Source: JANMDN01 sp031376285
Lineage (GTDB): Bacteria; Actinomycetota; Thermoleophilia; Miltoncostaeales; Miltoncostaeaceae
Direction of reading: 5' to 3'
Assembly: GCA_031376285.1 (NCBI GenBank)
Contig: JANMDN010000059.1
Coordinates: 12,250-76,249, forward strand
Length of the DNA: 64,000 bases
Position numbers and translations under genes: made by a program. The notes under the pieces were generated by a model that saw only the letters and a list, made by a program, of their open reading frames with translations, had not been told where the DNA came from and made no database searches. Below, piece by piece: positions 19,201 to 27,842 of the stretch (positions are counted from its first letter, which is position 1; each line of letters starts with the position of its first letter).

Positions 19201-19560
19201 ATGCGTCCACTTACACCCCTGCTTCTCTCCGCGGGGGCCGCAGCGAGCCTCGTGATCAGCTCCGCCTTTGCTGCCACGCCCAAGACGCTCAGCGGAACCG
19301 TTGGGCCAGGCTTCACGATCGGCCTCACGCAGGGCGGCAAGGCCGTCAAGACGCTGAAAGCCGGCAGCTACACGATCGCGGTCACCGACAAGTCGAACAT
19401 CCACAACTTCCGGCTGAAGGGTCCCGGGCTGAACAAGGAGCTCATGAGCGTCAGCGCGGTTGGCAAGAAGACCATCAAGCTGACCCTCAAGAAGGGCACC
19501 TACACCTTCGTATGCGACCCGCACGCGTCGAGCATGAAGGGCACCTTCAAGGTCACCTAG
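19201..19560 (+). CDS. Secreted cupredoxin-like protein
   Basis: A 119-residue exported protein. AGGAGG six bases before the ATG fixes the start; a signal peptide ends near AFAAT. The C-terminal half has a plastocyanin-like copper site: His in NIHNF, and Cys, His and Met in VCDPHASSMKG. Electron transfer or copper binding outside the membrane is expected. Single gene downstream of the candidate selenoprotein. Confidence 0.85.
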   Translation: MRPLTPLLLSAGAAASLVISSAFAATPKTLSGTVGPGFTIGLTQGGKAVKTLKAGSYTIAVTDKSNIHNFRLKGPGLNKELMSVSAVGKKTIKLTLKKGTYTFVCDPHASSMKGTFKVT

Positions 19561-19792
19561 CAGGGGCGATGCTCGTTGGGACTGGTCGCGCCCTGCCCGC
19601 CCTTCGGGCGTTGGCGGGGCGCGACCTCCCAAGGTTCTCGAAGGCGGAAAGAGCCAGCAGATCGGTCGGTTGATACCGCTCGCTTGGGGGGTTCGAACTG
19701 ACCGAGCGGGCGGCGCGCGGGGAGGCCGTGGGGCCTAACGTCCCGAATAACGGAGTCTCCCGAACCTCGACCCCGACACGACTGGACTGATC

Positions 19793-19975
19793 GTGATCTT
19801 CAACACCGCTCGCCTGGTTCTGATCGCCACTCTTGCAGGGCTTTCTGTCACCGCTTTGGGGGTCGACGCGCCAAGCGACACGTCGACGCCCACCTGCACT
19901 GAGCCTGCGGTCGTCCAAGGCGTGGACACCAACGGGCAGCGATACGCCTTGAGCGCCATCACCTGCGAGCCGTAG
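19793..19975 (+). CDS. Small putative secreted protein
   Basis: A 60-residue frame from GTG with a hydrophobic N-terminal segment (ARLVLIATLAGLSVTALG) and two cysteines in the short remaining part. No family is recognised and no good ribosome site is seen. Kept because the signal-peptide-like start is coherent; it may be spurious. Confidence 0.35.
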   Translation: MIFNTARLVLIATLAGLSVTALGVDAPSDTSTPTCTEPAVVQGVDTNGQRYALSAITCEP

Positions 19976-20052
19976 GCCAGGCCTGGGCGGGCTCTCCTCG
20001 CCCCTTCTGCCTCACGCGATAGCTCTGCCGGTCGAGTGGAATAAGTCGGGCG

Positions 20053-20490
20053 ATGAGGTTCGCGCGACGGTTCGACTCGGCGGGAAGACCGCGACGGGCA
20101 TCCTCGGTTCCCGAGGAGTTGTCGCGGCTCTCGGCACGAGCAAGGGGCTGGCGGTGAAGGGCACGATCAACGGCCACACCTCCCGGAGCACCGTGGCACC
20201 GTGGCGAGGGGAGTTCATGCTTCCGGTCAGTGCTGAGATCCGAAGTGCCGCGGGTGTCGCGGCCGGTGACGAGGTCGACATCGACATCGACACGGAGCCC
20301 CGGGAACTCAGTGTGCCGACCGACCTCACGGATGCCCTCGGAAGCGACGCCGACTCCAAGCAATTCGTCGCCGGGTGGTCCTACGGCAACAAGCGCCGCA
20401 TGGTCCTTCCGATCGATGGCGCAACGTCGGCCGGGACCCGTGAGCGACGGATCGTCAAGGCAATCAGCGCGCTTCGAGAGGGCAAGATCT
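20053..20490 (+). pseudogene. DUF1905/YdeI-family protein, frameshifted
   Basis: A DUF1905 domain (LGGKTATGI, INGHTSRSTVAP, GEFMLPVSAEIR) and a YdeI-type C-terminal helix (RERRIVKAISALREGK) are clear. ATG 20053 reads M-R-F and then needs one extra C near 20061 to enter the conserved frame (R-A-T-V-R-L-G-G-K). No other start codon exists in that frame upstream. The 3' end runs in frame into an unrelated ATPase fragment, so the gene is probably dead. Confidence 0.7.
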
Positions 20491-20547
20491 CGCTCGGGCT
20501 CCGCGCGGCACGTCGGCATGAGGTCGATCCGCGAAAGGACGCCGGAT

Positions 20548-20900
20548 CTCAAGAACTGTGCGCGGCCGGCCTGGCCCTCGAGACATTCGTGGTGGTGGAG
20601 ATCTTGAAGCAGCTCGACTTCGCTGACACATCGATCCGCGCCTACCCCTACCGGGATCAACAGTGAGAAGTCGACCTGGTGCTCGAAGACCGCGCCGGGA
20701 GAGTCGTCGAAATCGAGGTCAAGGCAACCGCATCGCTTCGGCCCGGCGTCGACCGAACCCTGCGACGGCTACGGGACGGCCTCGGCGACAGGTTCCGGGC
20801 CGGAGTTGTGATCTACACCGGGGCCGACACTATTCCGTTCGGCGAACGGCTCTGGGCGGTTCCCGTGAGTGGCCTGTGGACAGGCGCGCGGGGCAGGTAG
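20548..20900 (+). pseudogene. C-terminal remnant of DUF4143/AAA ATPase
   Basis: Only the C-terminal nuclease-like DUF4143 part remains: LETFVVVEILKQL, IRAYPYRD, a TGA stop at 20664-20666 in place of a residue before EVDLVLED, then IEVKATAS, and IYTGADTIPFGERL to 20900. It is paralogous to the C-terminus of the gene at 25548-26750. The N-terminal AAA domain is missing. It is fused in frame behind the DUF1905 remnant, so a deletion joined two genes. Confidence 0.8.
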
Positions 20901-20965
20901 CCGGAACTCCCCGGCCCGACCGCCTCAGCAACGCAAACTCGGATGCGCGAACGCGGCAGTCCTTG

Positions 20966-21676
20966 TCAGTGAACGGCGTCGCCGGGCCCTTCCCGTCGAC
21001 GAATGACGCGGACGAGCGCGAGGCTCACGACAAGCAGCGCGATTGATGCCCCGAGGGTTCGCAGGTTGATCGACGGCACACCACCGTCGAAGCGCTCGAT
21101 CGACGCACCGAAGAGCACGAACGCGACGATGCTCGGGAGGCTGCCGAGGGCGGTGCCCGTGAGAAACGACAGTGGCCGGATTCGCAGGAAGCCAGCGAGG
21201 TAGCTGACAAGGTCGAAGGGAAGGAGCAGCAGGCGCAGGATAAGGGTCGTCTCGAGGCCGCGGGCTCGCATCCGGTGGGCGTAGCCGCGGAGGCGTCCTC
21301 CCCCGTCGTCTACGAGGCGTTCGTCGGCGAACCACCGTCCGATCGCGTACGCGAACATCGCCGACGCGTTGGCCGCCACGACGACGACCGCAAGTCCGAG
21401 GCCGACGCCGAAGAGGTAGCCGGCGGCAACCGTGAGGACCGTCGCCGGAAAGAGCAGGAGTGGACGGAGCACATAGGCGCCAATCAACGCGATCGGCCCC
21501 CAGGCGCTTCCCTGGATGGCATCGACGAGCCGGCGCGCTGTCTCACCGGGCCCGACGCCGCTGCGAATCGACCAGAGTTGGTAGCCGCCGATCACCGCGA
21601 TCCAAAGGGCCACGACCAGAAGGTGCTGTCGCCGCCGCGAGCGACTGGGGGCGGCCAATTGATCGTCAGCGTCCAT
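20966..21676 (-). CDS. TVP38/TMEM64 (SNARE-associated) family membrane protein
   Basis: A 236-residue integral membrane protein (245 if an upstream ATG at 21703 is used). ATG 21676 has GGGGG five bases before it. Several hydrophobic helices and the family core GYLFGVGLGLAVVVVAANASAMFAYAIGRW followed by LPFDLVSYLAGFLRI are visible. Members are DedA-like and linked to lipid or membrane homeostasis; the exact role here is unknown. Confidence 0.85.
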   Translation of the reverse strand: MDADDQLAAPSRSRRRQHLLVVALWIAVIGGYQLWSIRSGVGPGETARRLVDAIQGSAWGPIALIGAYVLRPLLLFPATVLTVAAGYLFGVGLGLAVVVVAANASAMFAYAIGRWFADERLVDDGGGRLRGYAHRMRARGLETTLILRLLLLPFDLVSYLAGFLRIRPLSFLTGTALGSLPSIVAFVLFGASIERFDGGVPSINLRTLGASIALLVVSLALVRVIRRREGPGDAVH

Positions 21677-21703
21677 ATGGCCCCCGTCTTGAAGACTGAA
21701 CAC

Positions 21704-22051
21704 GACGCCGACGCGCGTTCCTTGCGAACGAACGGCTGCCCTTCAGAGCAGCCGGTGCGACGAAGTACGGCTCAACCAGTATGCAACGCCGTACCGGTGA
21801 CCGCTCGCGGTCGGCTCGGTTTTCGTCCGCAGCCGGCGACAGTGCAAGTCGTGAGGCCCCGCTACCGTACGGCGCCGATCGAACGCAAGACCTGACTGTA
21901 GGGGCCGGATGCCCGGCGAACCAGGGATGTCATGCCGCTCGAGGCGTCTCGCTTCACATCATGAGCCGAATGCTCGAACGAACGCTTGACTTGTGAAGCG
22001 GACGCAGACCGCCGGTCGAGGCTGTGAGACGTTCGGAGAACCGCGAGGCGG
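21704..22051. other. Intergenic stretch without recognised gene
   Basis: About 350 bp between the TVP38-family gene and the VapC gene. I see no family match, RNA gene or strong inverted repeat. It probably holds the promoter of the TVP38 gene. Confidence 0.5.
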
Positions 22052-22450
22052 TTACTGAAGGGATGCTGCGTGAATCGTGAGTCGCGTGTGTCGCGCGAGC
22101 GTGGCGAAGTCCGCATCCGCGTGGAGGACGGGCGCGCTGGCCCTGATGGCGGCAGCAGCAATCAAACAGTCGATGAGCTTCCGGACGGTTTCGCCGCGTC
22201 GTCTGCAGGTGCGGTACAGCGCGGCCGCTTCGTCGTAGTCGGCGGCGGTGATCGAGATGATCGTGGCTCGGGCAAGGAGGCCGCGCAGTTCTCCAAGATG
22301 CCGCTCGTCTCGTGCCCCAGCCAGGACCTCCATGCTGATCGCGTCACAGATCGCGATGTCGGCACTTAACACGTCGTCGACGGTGTTGCAAACGGCCGAA
22401 CCGGTGTCACGGAGGAACTCGATCCATGCGGACGTATCGACCAGGATCAT
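22052..22450 (-). CDS. vapC: VapC-type PIN-domain toxin
   Basis: A 132-residue PIN ribonuclease. Acidic residues lie in LVDTSAWIEFL (Asp), CDAISMEVLAGA (Glu), LIDCLIAAAAI (Asp) and HADADFATLA (Asp), the normal PIN order. Its ATG overlaps the stop of the antitoxin gene by 4 bp, the usual vapBC arrangement. Growth inhibition by RNA cleavage is the family role. Confidence 0.92.
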   Translation of the reverse strand: MILVDTSAWIEFLRDTGSAVCNTVDDVLSADIAICDAISMEVLAGARDERHLGELRGLLARATIISITAADYDEAAALYRTCRRRGETVRKLIDCLIAAAAIRASAPVLHADADFATLARHTRLTIHAASLQ

Positions 22451-22650
22451 CCGGCCCGGCTGGCCCGCAGCTCGTCGAGGTTGCCGTCCCAGCCCGAGCC
22501 GCGTAAGCGTCGAGCGTCGTCAAGGTCGAGCGGTTCGGCGGCGAGCCGACGAAGAGCCAGATTGACCGCGTCTCGTTTGGAGTCGAGCCGGTAGCGCTCC
22601 ATCACCGATCGGCAGGCATCGTCATCGATGTCGATATTGGTGCGTGACAT
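22447..22650 (-). CDS. vapB: VapB-type antitoxin
   Basis: A 67-residue antitoxin of the VapB type common in actinobacteria: TNIDIDDDACRSVMERY, then SKRDAVNLALRRLA and a charged C-terminal toxin-binding tail ending GNLDELRASR. It overlaps vapC by 4 bp. The -10-like TATGAT ends 6 bases before the ATG, suggesting a leaderless message. Confidence 0.92.
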   Translation of the reverse strand: MSRTNIDIDDDACRSVMERYRLDSKRDAVNLALRRLAAEPLDLDDARRLRGSGWDGNLDELRASRAG

Positions 22651-22667
22651 ACACTAATCATACACCA
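22649..22667 (-). promoter_or_regulatory. vapBC -10 region and possible operator
   Basis: On the minus strand GTGTATGATTAGTGTATG contains a TATGAT -10 hexamer (22662-22657) and a direct repeat of GTGTATG, the second copy covering the start codon. This would place the transcription start at or next to the ATG. VapB binding to the repeat is inferred. Confidence 0.5.
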
Positions 22668-22804
22668 GCGCTGCCAAGGTGGGCACGAGGGGCACTGCAA
22701 TGGCCTCAACGATCGTCAGGGCCCGGCGTTCGCGCCGCATGATAGAGAGCCACACTTCGCGTAGCACGACCGGTTCGCTGAACGGGCAGAGGTCGGGCTG
22801 AAAG

Positions 22805-22837
22805 CGAACGGTGTCATGTGACTTTTGCCACCGTTCG
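22805..22837. promoter_or_regulatory. Inverted repeat upstream of hipBA
   Basis: CGAACGGTG and CACCGTTCG, perfect 9-bp arms separated by 15 bp, 46 bp before the HipB-like start. It could be an operator or a hairpin in the leader. Confidence 0.45.
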
Positions 22838-22844
22838 GATGCGT

Positions 22845-22880
22845 GATACTCTTGCTACCGATCGCTCTCATCGGAGTATC
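22845..22880. promoter_or_regulatory. Probable HipB operator pair
   Basis: GATACTC and GAGTATC, inverted 7-bp arms 22 bp apart, ending two bases before the GTG of the HipB-like gene. HipB proteins bind inverted TATCC-type sites over their own promoter, and the second arm continues into TATCC. Confidence 0.5.
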
Positions 22881-22882
22881 CT

Positions 22883-23173
22883 GTGCGTATACGCTCGATT
22901 CGGGATGCGGCAGCCGCCGTGCGCGGCCGCCGACTTGATCTCGGCCTCAGCCAGGCGGAGTTGGCGAAGCGAACGGGCGTGTCGCGCAAATGGATCTACG
23001 AATTCGAGGCCGGAAAGACCACGGCGGAGTTCGGGCTCGCACTTCGCGTCCTTGAGGAACTCAGGCTCGTCCTCACATTGGGCGAGGACTCAAACGTCGA
23101 CCCTCAACCGGTCCCAGATCGAGGGGCAGTGGTCGACCTCGACGCCATCCTGGCCGCATTGCGGAACCGATGA
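22883..23173 (+). CDS. hipB: HipB-like HTH antitoxin/repressor
   Basis: A 96-residue XRE-type helix-turn-helix protein: LGLSQAELAKRTGVSRKWIYEFEAGKT spans the DNA-binding motif, and a hydrophobic C-terminal tail (VVDLDAILAALRNR) could contact the toxin. GTG start. Its stop overlaps the hipA ATG by 4 bp. It is expected to repress the operon and neutralise HipA. Confidence 0.88.
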   Translation: MRIRSIRDAAAAVRGRRLDLGLSQAELAKRTGVSRKWIYEFEAGKTTAEFGLALRVLEELRLVLTLGEDSNVDPQPVPDRGAVVDLDAILAALRNR

Positions 23174-24468
23174 GTGAGTCACTCGCCGTCCTGTTGAGCG
23201 AGAGCCTGGCCGGCACCTTGACACGCCGTCCGGGAGGGCGGCTTCGGTTCGACTACGACGACGAGTACCGTAGCCGTCCGGCGGCCGTCCCGCTGTCACT
23301 GTCAATGCCGACGCGGATCCGGTCGCATTCAGATCGAACCATCACCCCTTGGCTTTGGGGTCTCCTCCCAGACAATGAGGCGGTGCTCACCGCGTGGGCC
23401 CGCCAGTTCCACGTAGCGGTCACGTCACCGTTCTCGCTCCTTTCGACGCCAGTCGGCGAGGACTGCGCCGGCGCGGTGAGGTTTGCCACGCACGACTCGG
23501 TCGAACGGCTCTTGCTTCGGACGGGCGATGTCACCTGGCTCTCCGACGACGATGTCGCGGAGCGTCTCAGAGATCTGACGCGCGACTCGAGCGCCTGGCT
23601 CGGGCGGTCATTTTCCGGACAGTTCAGTCTGGCGGGGGCGCAGGCAAAGACCGCTCTGCTATATCGAAACGGCCGGTGGGGCGTGCCATCAGGCGCTACC
23701 CCCACGACCCACATCCTCAAACCGGCGGTCGCGGGTCTCGACGATCCTGATCTCAACGAGCATCTGTGCTTGGACGCGGCGCGACGGGCTGGCCTGCTTG
23801 GCGTCCGAAGTCGGATCGGCCGCTTTGGCGACCAGTCGGCGATCGTCGTCGAGCGCTACGACCGGGTCGAAATTGAAGATGAGATCGTCCGCGTACATCA
23901 AGAAGACCTCTGCCAAGCGCTCGGCGTGTCGCCGGGCCGCAAGTACCAAAACGAGGGCGGACCCACGCCGGTTCAGATCGTCGACCTCTTTCGGTCGGTG
24001 ATGCCAGCACGCGCAGCTGATGATGCCGTCTGGCGATTCGTCGACGCCTTGGCGTGGAACTGGCTCATCGCCGGTACCGACGCCCACGCGAAGAACTACT
24101 CCCTGCTCCTCGCAAGCGATCAGGTTCGGCTCGCTCCTCTGTACGACATCGCATCCGCCCTTCCGTATGGGGTGCACGAGAAGAAGCTTCGTCTTGCGAT
24201 GAAGGTCGGCGGACGCTACGACGTCTTCCCCCTCCACAACCTCTGGCCGAAAGCGGCCAGAGAGCTTGGCGTCGACGGCGAAGGGCTGATCGACCGTGTT
24301 CAGGGTGTCTCCGCTCGCGCCAGCGACGCATTCTCCGACGCCGCCGCCGCTCCTGATGTCGCGGAGTTTGGAAGCGATCTCACGGGCAACCTCGTAGACA
24401 TGGTCGCCGAACGCGTCTCACGCTGCGTGGCGATCCTCGACTCCGCCACCGGCCACGACGATGACTGA
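23170..24468 (+). CDS. hipA: HipA-like serine/threonine kinase toxin
   Basis: A 432-residue protein with the N-terminal HipA-N1 domain (TLTRRPGGRLRFDYDDEY) and a kinase core: SLAGAQAKTAL (ATP loop), THILKP, NEHLCLDAAR, VVERYDR, HQEDLCQALG, the catalytic GTDAHAKNYSL and metal-binding PLYDIASALPY. All key residues seem present, so an active toxin that phosphorylates a translation factor such as a tRNA synthetase is likely. Coupled to hipB by a 4-bp overlap. Confidence 0.93.
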   Translation: MSESLAVLLSESLAGTLTRRPGGRLRFDYDDEYRSRPAAVPLSLSMPTRIRSHSDRTITPWLWGLLPDNEAVLTAWARQFHVAVTSPFSLLSTPVGEDCAGAVRFATHDSVERLLLRTGDVTWLSDDDVAERLRDLTRDSSAWLGRSFSGQFSLAGAQAKTALLYRNGRWGVPSGATPTTHILKPAVAGLDDPDLNEHLCLDAARRAGLLGVRSRIGRFGDQSAIVVERYDRVEIEDEIVRVHQEDLCQALGVSPGRKYQNEGGPTPVQIVDLFRSVMPARAADDAVWRFVDALAWNWLIAGTDAHAKNYSLLLASDQVRLAPLYDIASALPYGVHEKKLRLAMKVGGRYDVFPLHNLWPKAARELGVDGEGLIDRVQGVSARASDAFSDAAAAPDVAEFGSDLTGNLVDMVAERVSRCVAILDSATGHDDD

Positions 24469-24539
24469 CCTGTCCAGGCGCGACCGGATCCGGTCGCTGG
24501 CCGGGAACTCCTCCCAAACCGGCGACCACACAAGCCCGC

Positions 24540-24566
24540 ATACCTTTACTGATACAGTAAAGGTAT
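24540..24566. promoter_or_regulatory. Perfect palindromic operator over start of AbrB-type antitoxin
   Basis: ATACCTTTACTG and CAGTAAAGGTAT, perfect 12-bp arms around a 3-bp centre. The right arm covers the first two bases of the ATG, and TACAGT at 24553-24558 could be a -10 box placing the transcript start at the ATG. Autorepression by the antitoxin is inferred. Confidence 0.75.
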
Positions 24567-24786
24567 GCCACGCATCTCCACCAAGAATCAGGTCACGCTC
24601 CCGGTTTCCGTACTGGAGGAGGCGGGCCTGCGCGCAGGGGATCACGTCGTCATCGAGGCGCTCGAAGACGGTGCGCTAAGCGTCCGTCGCGGCCAAACCA
24701 CCTTCGACAGTGCATTCGGTGCGCTCACCGGCACCTACCCACCCGGTTATCTCGAGCGGCTTGACGCAGAAGACAACCAGCGTTGA
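24565..24786 (+). CDS. AbrB/SpoVT-family antitoxin
   Basis: A 73-residue swapped-hairpin AbrB-type DNA-binding protein: ISTKNQVTLPVSVLEEAGL then GDHVVIEALEDG. A C-terminal tail (FGALTGTYPPGYLE) is typical of PIN-associated antitoxins. The message may be leaderless, and the gene is followed by the toxin with overlapping stop/start (GTTGA). Confidence 0.9.
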   Translation: MPRISTKNQVTLPVSVLEEAGLRAGDHVVIEALEDGALSVRRGQTTFDSAFGALTGTYPPGYLERLDAEDNQR

Positions 24787-25181
24787 AGGTCGTAATCGAC
24801 GCCGACGTGCTCATCGGTGCCCTCGACAGTTCTGATCCCCACCACGAAAAAGCTCGCGCGCTCTTCACTCGCTGGCACGACCAAGACACGGCTCGGCTGA
24901 TCAGCGTCGTCAATTTGACCGAGGTGCTCGTCGCGCCCGCCGCTGACAACCAGCGACTGCGAACCGCTCGCGAGGCGATTGCCGCCCTCGGCGTCACCGC
25001 CCACCAGCCAACCGAATCGGTCGGCGTCGAGGCAGCACGCCTGCGCTACAGGTACCCGATCAGCCTTCCGGATGCCTACTGCCTGGCCACCGCAAAACAC
25101 ACCGGCAGCTCAGTTGCGTCCTTCGACCGCAACCTCATCCGCGCCGCCCACACCGAGCAGATCACCCACGCCGCGCCCTGA
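24783..25181 (+). CDS. PIN-domain toxin (VapC-like)
   Basis: A 132-residue PIN protein with TTG start overlapping the antitoxin stop. Acidic residues lie in VIDADVLIGALD, NLTEVLVAP, LPDAYCLATA and SFDRNL. It forms a second PIN-type toxin-antitoxin pair about 2 kb from vapBC, with hipBA between them. Confidence 0.9.
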   Translation: MKVVIDADVLIGALDSSDPHHEKARALFTRWHDQDTARLISVVNLTEVLVAPAADNQRLRTAREAIAALGVTAHQPTESVGVEAARLRYRYPISLPDAYCLATAKHTGSSVASFDRNLIRAAHTEQITHAAP

Positions 25182-25386
25182 CCCCTCGCAGGCCGTCGGG
25201 CCAAGCAAGGCTCCGCGCGAGGCCGGTAGCGTCACACACCGTCACAGGACTCCCTTGTCGTCACGAGCCCTCGAACAGCCGCAACGATGACCGAGACCCC
25301 TGACGCCTACCCGCTTGCCCCCCGCAACCCGGCTTCCTACTCAGACGCGGAGGGCCCTAGTCCGGCAAAACGCCGTTTCCAAGCGA

Positions 25387-25459
25387 AGCCGACGGGGAGA
25401 CTCGAACTCCCGACCCCTTCATTACGAGTGAAGTGCTCTACCAACTGAGCTACGTCGGC
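25387..25459 (-). tRNA. tRNA-Thr (anticodon CGT)
   Basis: A 73-nt cloverleaf on the minus strand: acceptor arms GCCGACG and CGTCGGC, D-arm GCTCAGTTGGTAGAGC, anticodon stem CTTCA/TGAAG with loop CTCGTAA (anticodon CGT), and T-arm with GGTTCGA-type loop (AGTTCGAGTC). The CCA end is not encoded. Confidence 0.95.
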
Positions 25460-25547
25460 GCGGGCCCGGCGAGCGGGCCACGTCGGAATGGTAGCGATCG
25501 ATCGACCGCACTGGCGCGCGGTTGGGGCTCACCGAACCTCGGAGCGC

Positions 25548-26750
25548 TCAGGTCCCTCGCTCGACCCGCGCCGTCGACTCCCAGAGCGCTGAGATCGGTT
25601 GGGCCGTGAGGCGGTCGCCGAACGGCAAGGCGCGCTCGCCGGTGTACAGCGCTATCCCCTGAACGAACCGGTTACCGAGCCAGTCGCGCAACTTCGTCAT
25701 CCACTTGAAGGCATCGGCCCCGACACTTGCGGTCGCCTTGACCTCGATCGCAACGATTCGTCCGTCGGCGTGCTCAAGCACGATGTCAACCTCGGGCCCG
25801 GACCTGTCGCGGTAGTGGAAAATTCGGACTCGTTCGTTGTTCCAGCCAATCTGGCGACGAAGCTCCGCGAGCACGAACGCTTCCAACAACCCCCCGGCAG
25901 GTGCGGGCTGGAGCGTCGGCCGCATACTCTCCGGCGAGACGTTGATCTGGTGCGCCGCGAGGCCACTATCGAGGACCAGCACTTTCGGTCGACCGATCAC
26001 GCGGCTCGTCAGATTCGTTGACCACCCTGGAACGCGCCAGATCAGGTAAAGCGTCTCCAATAGGTCCAGGTACGGCGGCAAGGTGCGCGCCGCGAAGCCG
26101 GCATCTGCTGCGAGGTCCGCAAGATTTAGCTCGGTCGCGTTTCTGGCTGCGAGGAGTTCCAACAGACGGCCCAAATCGCCAAGGCGTTGGAGGTCGCTGA
26201 CATCGGCGGCGTCGCGCTCGACAATCCGGCTGGCGTAGCTGTCGAACCAAGGACTGCGGCGGTGTTCGGAGCGGAAAACCGCTTCCGGATAGCCACCTGC
26301 ACAGGCCATCTCAAGGTAGTCGGCTCGCGCCACCCGTGACTCCCAGCCGGTTGGCAGCCGTTGCGACATCGCGCTGTCGATGAATTGCTCGCGCACGCCG
26401 CGCAACTCGCCCTGAGAGAAGCCGAACAGCTCGATCGTCTCCGCGCGACCCGCCAGGCTGTCCTGCACGGACCGAAGACGGAGAAGGTTGGCCGATCCGG
26501 TGAGCAGGAACCGACCCGGTCGACGGTCGCGGTCGACCGAGGCCTTGATGGCCAGCATCAGCTCGGGGGCCCGCTGCACCTCGTCGATCATCAACAAGCC
26601 GTCGCCCGAATCCACGAAGCCCGCGGGATCAGTCAACGCGGCCTGGCGGGCGGACTCATCGTCGAGGGTCACGATGCGCCCACCACGGGCGTTCGCGACC
26701 GTCGCCGCAAGTGTGCTCTTGCCGACCTGTCTGGCGCCCTGAAGGATCAC
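25548..26750 (-). CDS. AAA-family ATPase with DUF4143 domain
   Basis: A protein of at least 400 residues: Walker A GARQVGKST, Walker B LLMIDEVQ, sensor LLTGSAN, a winged-helix middle region, and a C-terminal DUF4143 domain with a PD-(D/E)XK-like core (VDIVLE...IEVKATAS). GTG 26750 is the first standard start, yet homologous-looking sequence (IERHLSGRVEEALADTPVV) continues 18 codons upstream to 26804 with ATC where an initiator would fit, so the true start may be nonstandard or lost. The function of this family is not settled; members are mobile and often decayed, as at 20548 and 62975. Confidence 0.85.
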   Translation of the reverse strand: MILQGARQVGKSTLAATVANARGGRIVTLDDESARQAALTDPAGFVDSGDGLLMIDEVQRAPELMLAIKASVDRDRRPGRFLLTGSANLLRLRSVQDSLAGRAETIELFGFSQGELRGVREQFIDSAMSQRLPTGWESRVARADYLEMACAGGYPEAVFRSEHRRSPWFDSYASRIVERDAADVSDLQRLGDLGRLLELLAARNATELNLADLAADAGFAARTLPPYLDLLETLYLIWRVPGWSTNLTSRVIGRPKVLVLDSGLAAHQINVSPESMRPTLQPAPAGGLLEAFVLAELRRQIGWNNERVRIFHYRDRSGPEVDIVLEHADGRIVAIEVKATASVGADAFKWMTKLRDWLGNRFVQGIALYTGERALPFGDRLTAQPISALWESTARVERGT

Positions 26751-26883
26751 AACAGGTGTGTCAGCGAGGGCCTCTTCTACACGCCCGCTCAGGTGGCGTT
26801 CGATGATTTGTTCAGACGATCCGATTCTGGAACGTTAGCCCATCTCGCCGATTCGCAATGGCCAGCTCGCCGATTCGCAACGC

Positions 26884-27300
26884 CTACTTCGCCGATTTGC
26901 CGTCCTCGATCAACGCCTTCAGGCGCGCCAGGCCGTCGCGCTGCGCAGGGCCGAGGCGCGTCTCCGTGTCGATCGCCGGGTCCGTGAACTCCGCCTCTGT
27001 GTGCCAGATCACTCGGCTGCCCGCGGCGGAGTCGACCACCTGGAAGCTCGCTCGGTGCGACTTCAGCGGCGCCCCTGAGATGACGCCGTACGCGTAGCGT
27101 CGCACGCTGTCGTCGCGCTCCAGCAACTTCTCGACGAGCACGCCGCCCTCTGCGTTTGTCAGCGTCCGCACGTCGCCCTCGATTTCGCACGACACGTACT
27201 TCGGAAACCACCTCGGCACCGAGGTCGGGTCGCCGATCACGGCCCACACAACGTCCGGCGGGGCGGCGATCTCCATCGTCAGGGCGTACTGGTTTGCCAC
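26884..27300 (-). CDS. SRPBCC (polyketide cyclase-like) family protein
   Basis: A 138-residue helix-grip protein of the START/SRPBCC superfamily: IAAPPDVVWAVIGDP at the N-terminus, WFPKYVSCEIEGD, and a C-terminal amphipathic helix LARLKALIED. GTG 27300 is preceded by GGAGGA. The ligand is unknown; it lies downstream of the alkylation-repair genes on the same strand. Confidence 0.85.
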   Translation of the reverse strand: MANQYALTMEIAAPPDVVWAVIGDPTSVPRWFPKYVSCEIEGDVRTLTNAEGGVLVEKLLERDDSVRRYAYGVISGAPLKSHRASFQVVDSAAGSRVIWHTEAEFTDPAIDTETRLGPAQRDGLARLKALIEDGKSAK

Positions 27301-27350
27301 ATCTCCTCCAAGGGCTCGGTGCGTCGGCGCCCATGCTCGCACGTCGCGCC

Positions 27351-27842
27351 TCAGGCGTCATGCAGCAGGCTCGCTTCGCCGGTCTCCAGGTCGAGCAGGC
27401 GACGCTTCGTCGGGAGGCCGTCGCCGCCGCCGAAGCCGCCCAGGCCGCCATCGGAACTGATCACACGGTGGCACGGCAGGATGATCGCCACCGGGTTCTT
27501 GCCGTTCGCCGAACCGACCGCGCGAAATGCGCGGGGATGCCCGATGTGCTCGGCCTGTTGTCCGTAGCTCACCGTTTCGCCGTACGGGATCTCGGCGAGT
27601 GCTCGCCATGCCTTCACCTGAAACGGCGTACCGATGAGGTCCAGCGGAACGTCGAACTCGGTGCGCTCGCCCGCGAAGTACTCCCCGAGCTGCGCCTCGG
27701 CCGCGTCGAGAACCGGATGGTCAACCGCCTCATCGGGCGCACGGTCCGCGTCCGTCCAGTGGAGTGAACGCAGGCCGTCCTCGGACGCGACAAGCTCCAG
27801 GCGGCCAACGGGGCTTTCGACAATTCGTGTGACGAGGGTCAC
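27351..27842 (-). CDS. ogt: Methylated-DNA-protein-cysteine methyltransferase
   Basis: A 163-residue suicide enzyme that removes methyl groups from O6-methylguanine. The active site is ILPCHRVI, with the upstream helix-turn-helix segment GETVSYGQQAEHIGHPRAFRAVG. GTG 27842 is preceded by AAGGAGG and overlaps the stop of the Ada-AlkA gene by 4 bp (GTGA), so the two repair genes are translationally coupled. Confidence 0.95.
   Translation of the reverse strand: MTLVTRIVESPVGRLELVASEDGLRSLHWTDADRAPDEAVDHPVLDAAEAQLGEYFAGERTEFDVPLDLIGTPFQVKAWRALAEIPYGETVSYGQQAEHIGHPRAFRAVGSANGKNPVAIILPCHRVISSDGGLGGFGGGDGLPTKRRLLDLETGEASLLHDA

Noticed and set aside
20664..20666. UGA in the DUF4143 remnant as a second selenocysteine codon
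   Set aside because: It is not at a redox cysteine, lies in a gene lacking its N-terminal half, and the homologous position is not Cys.
25387..25459. tRNA-Thr as attachment site of an integrated element
   Set aside because: No integrase gene nearby and no second copy of the tRNA 3' end was noticed in the window.
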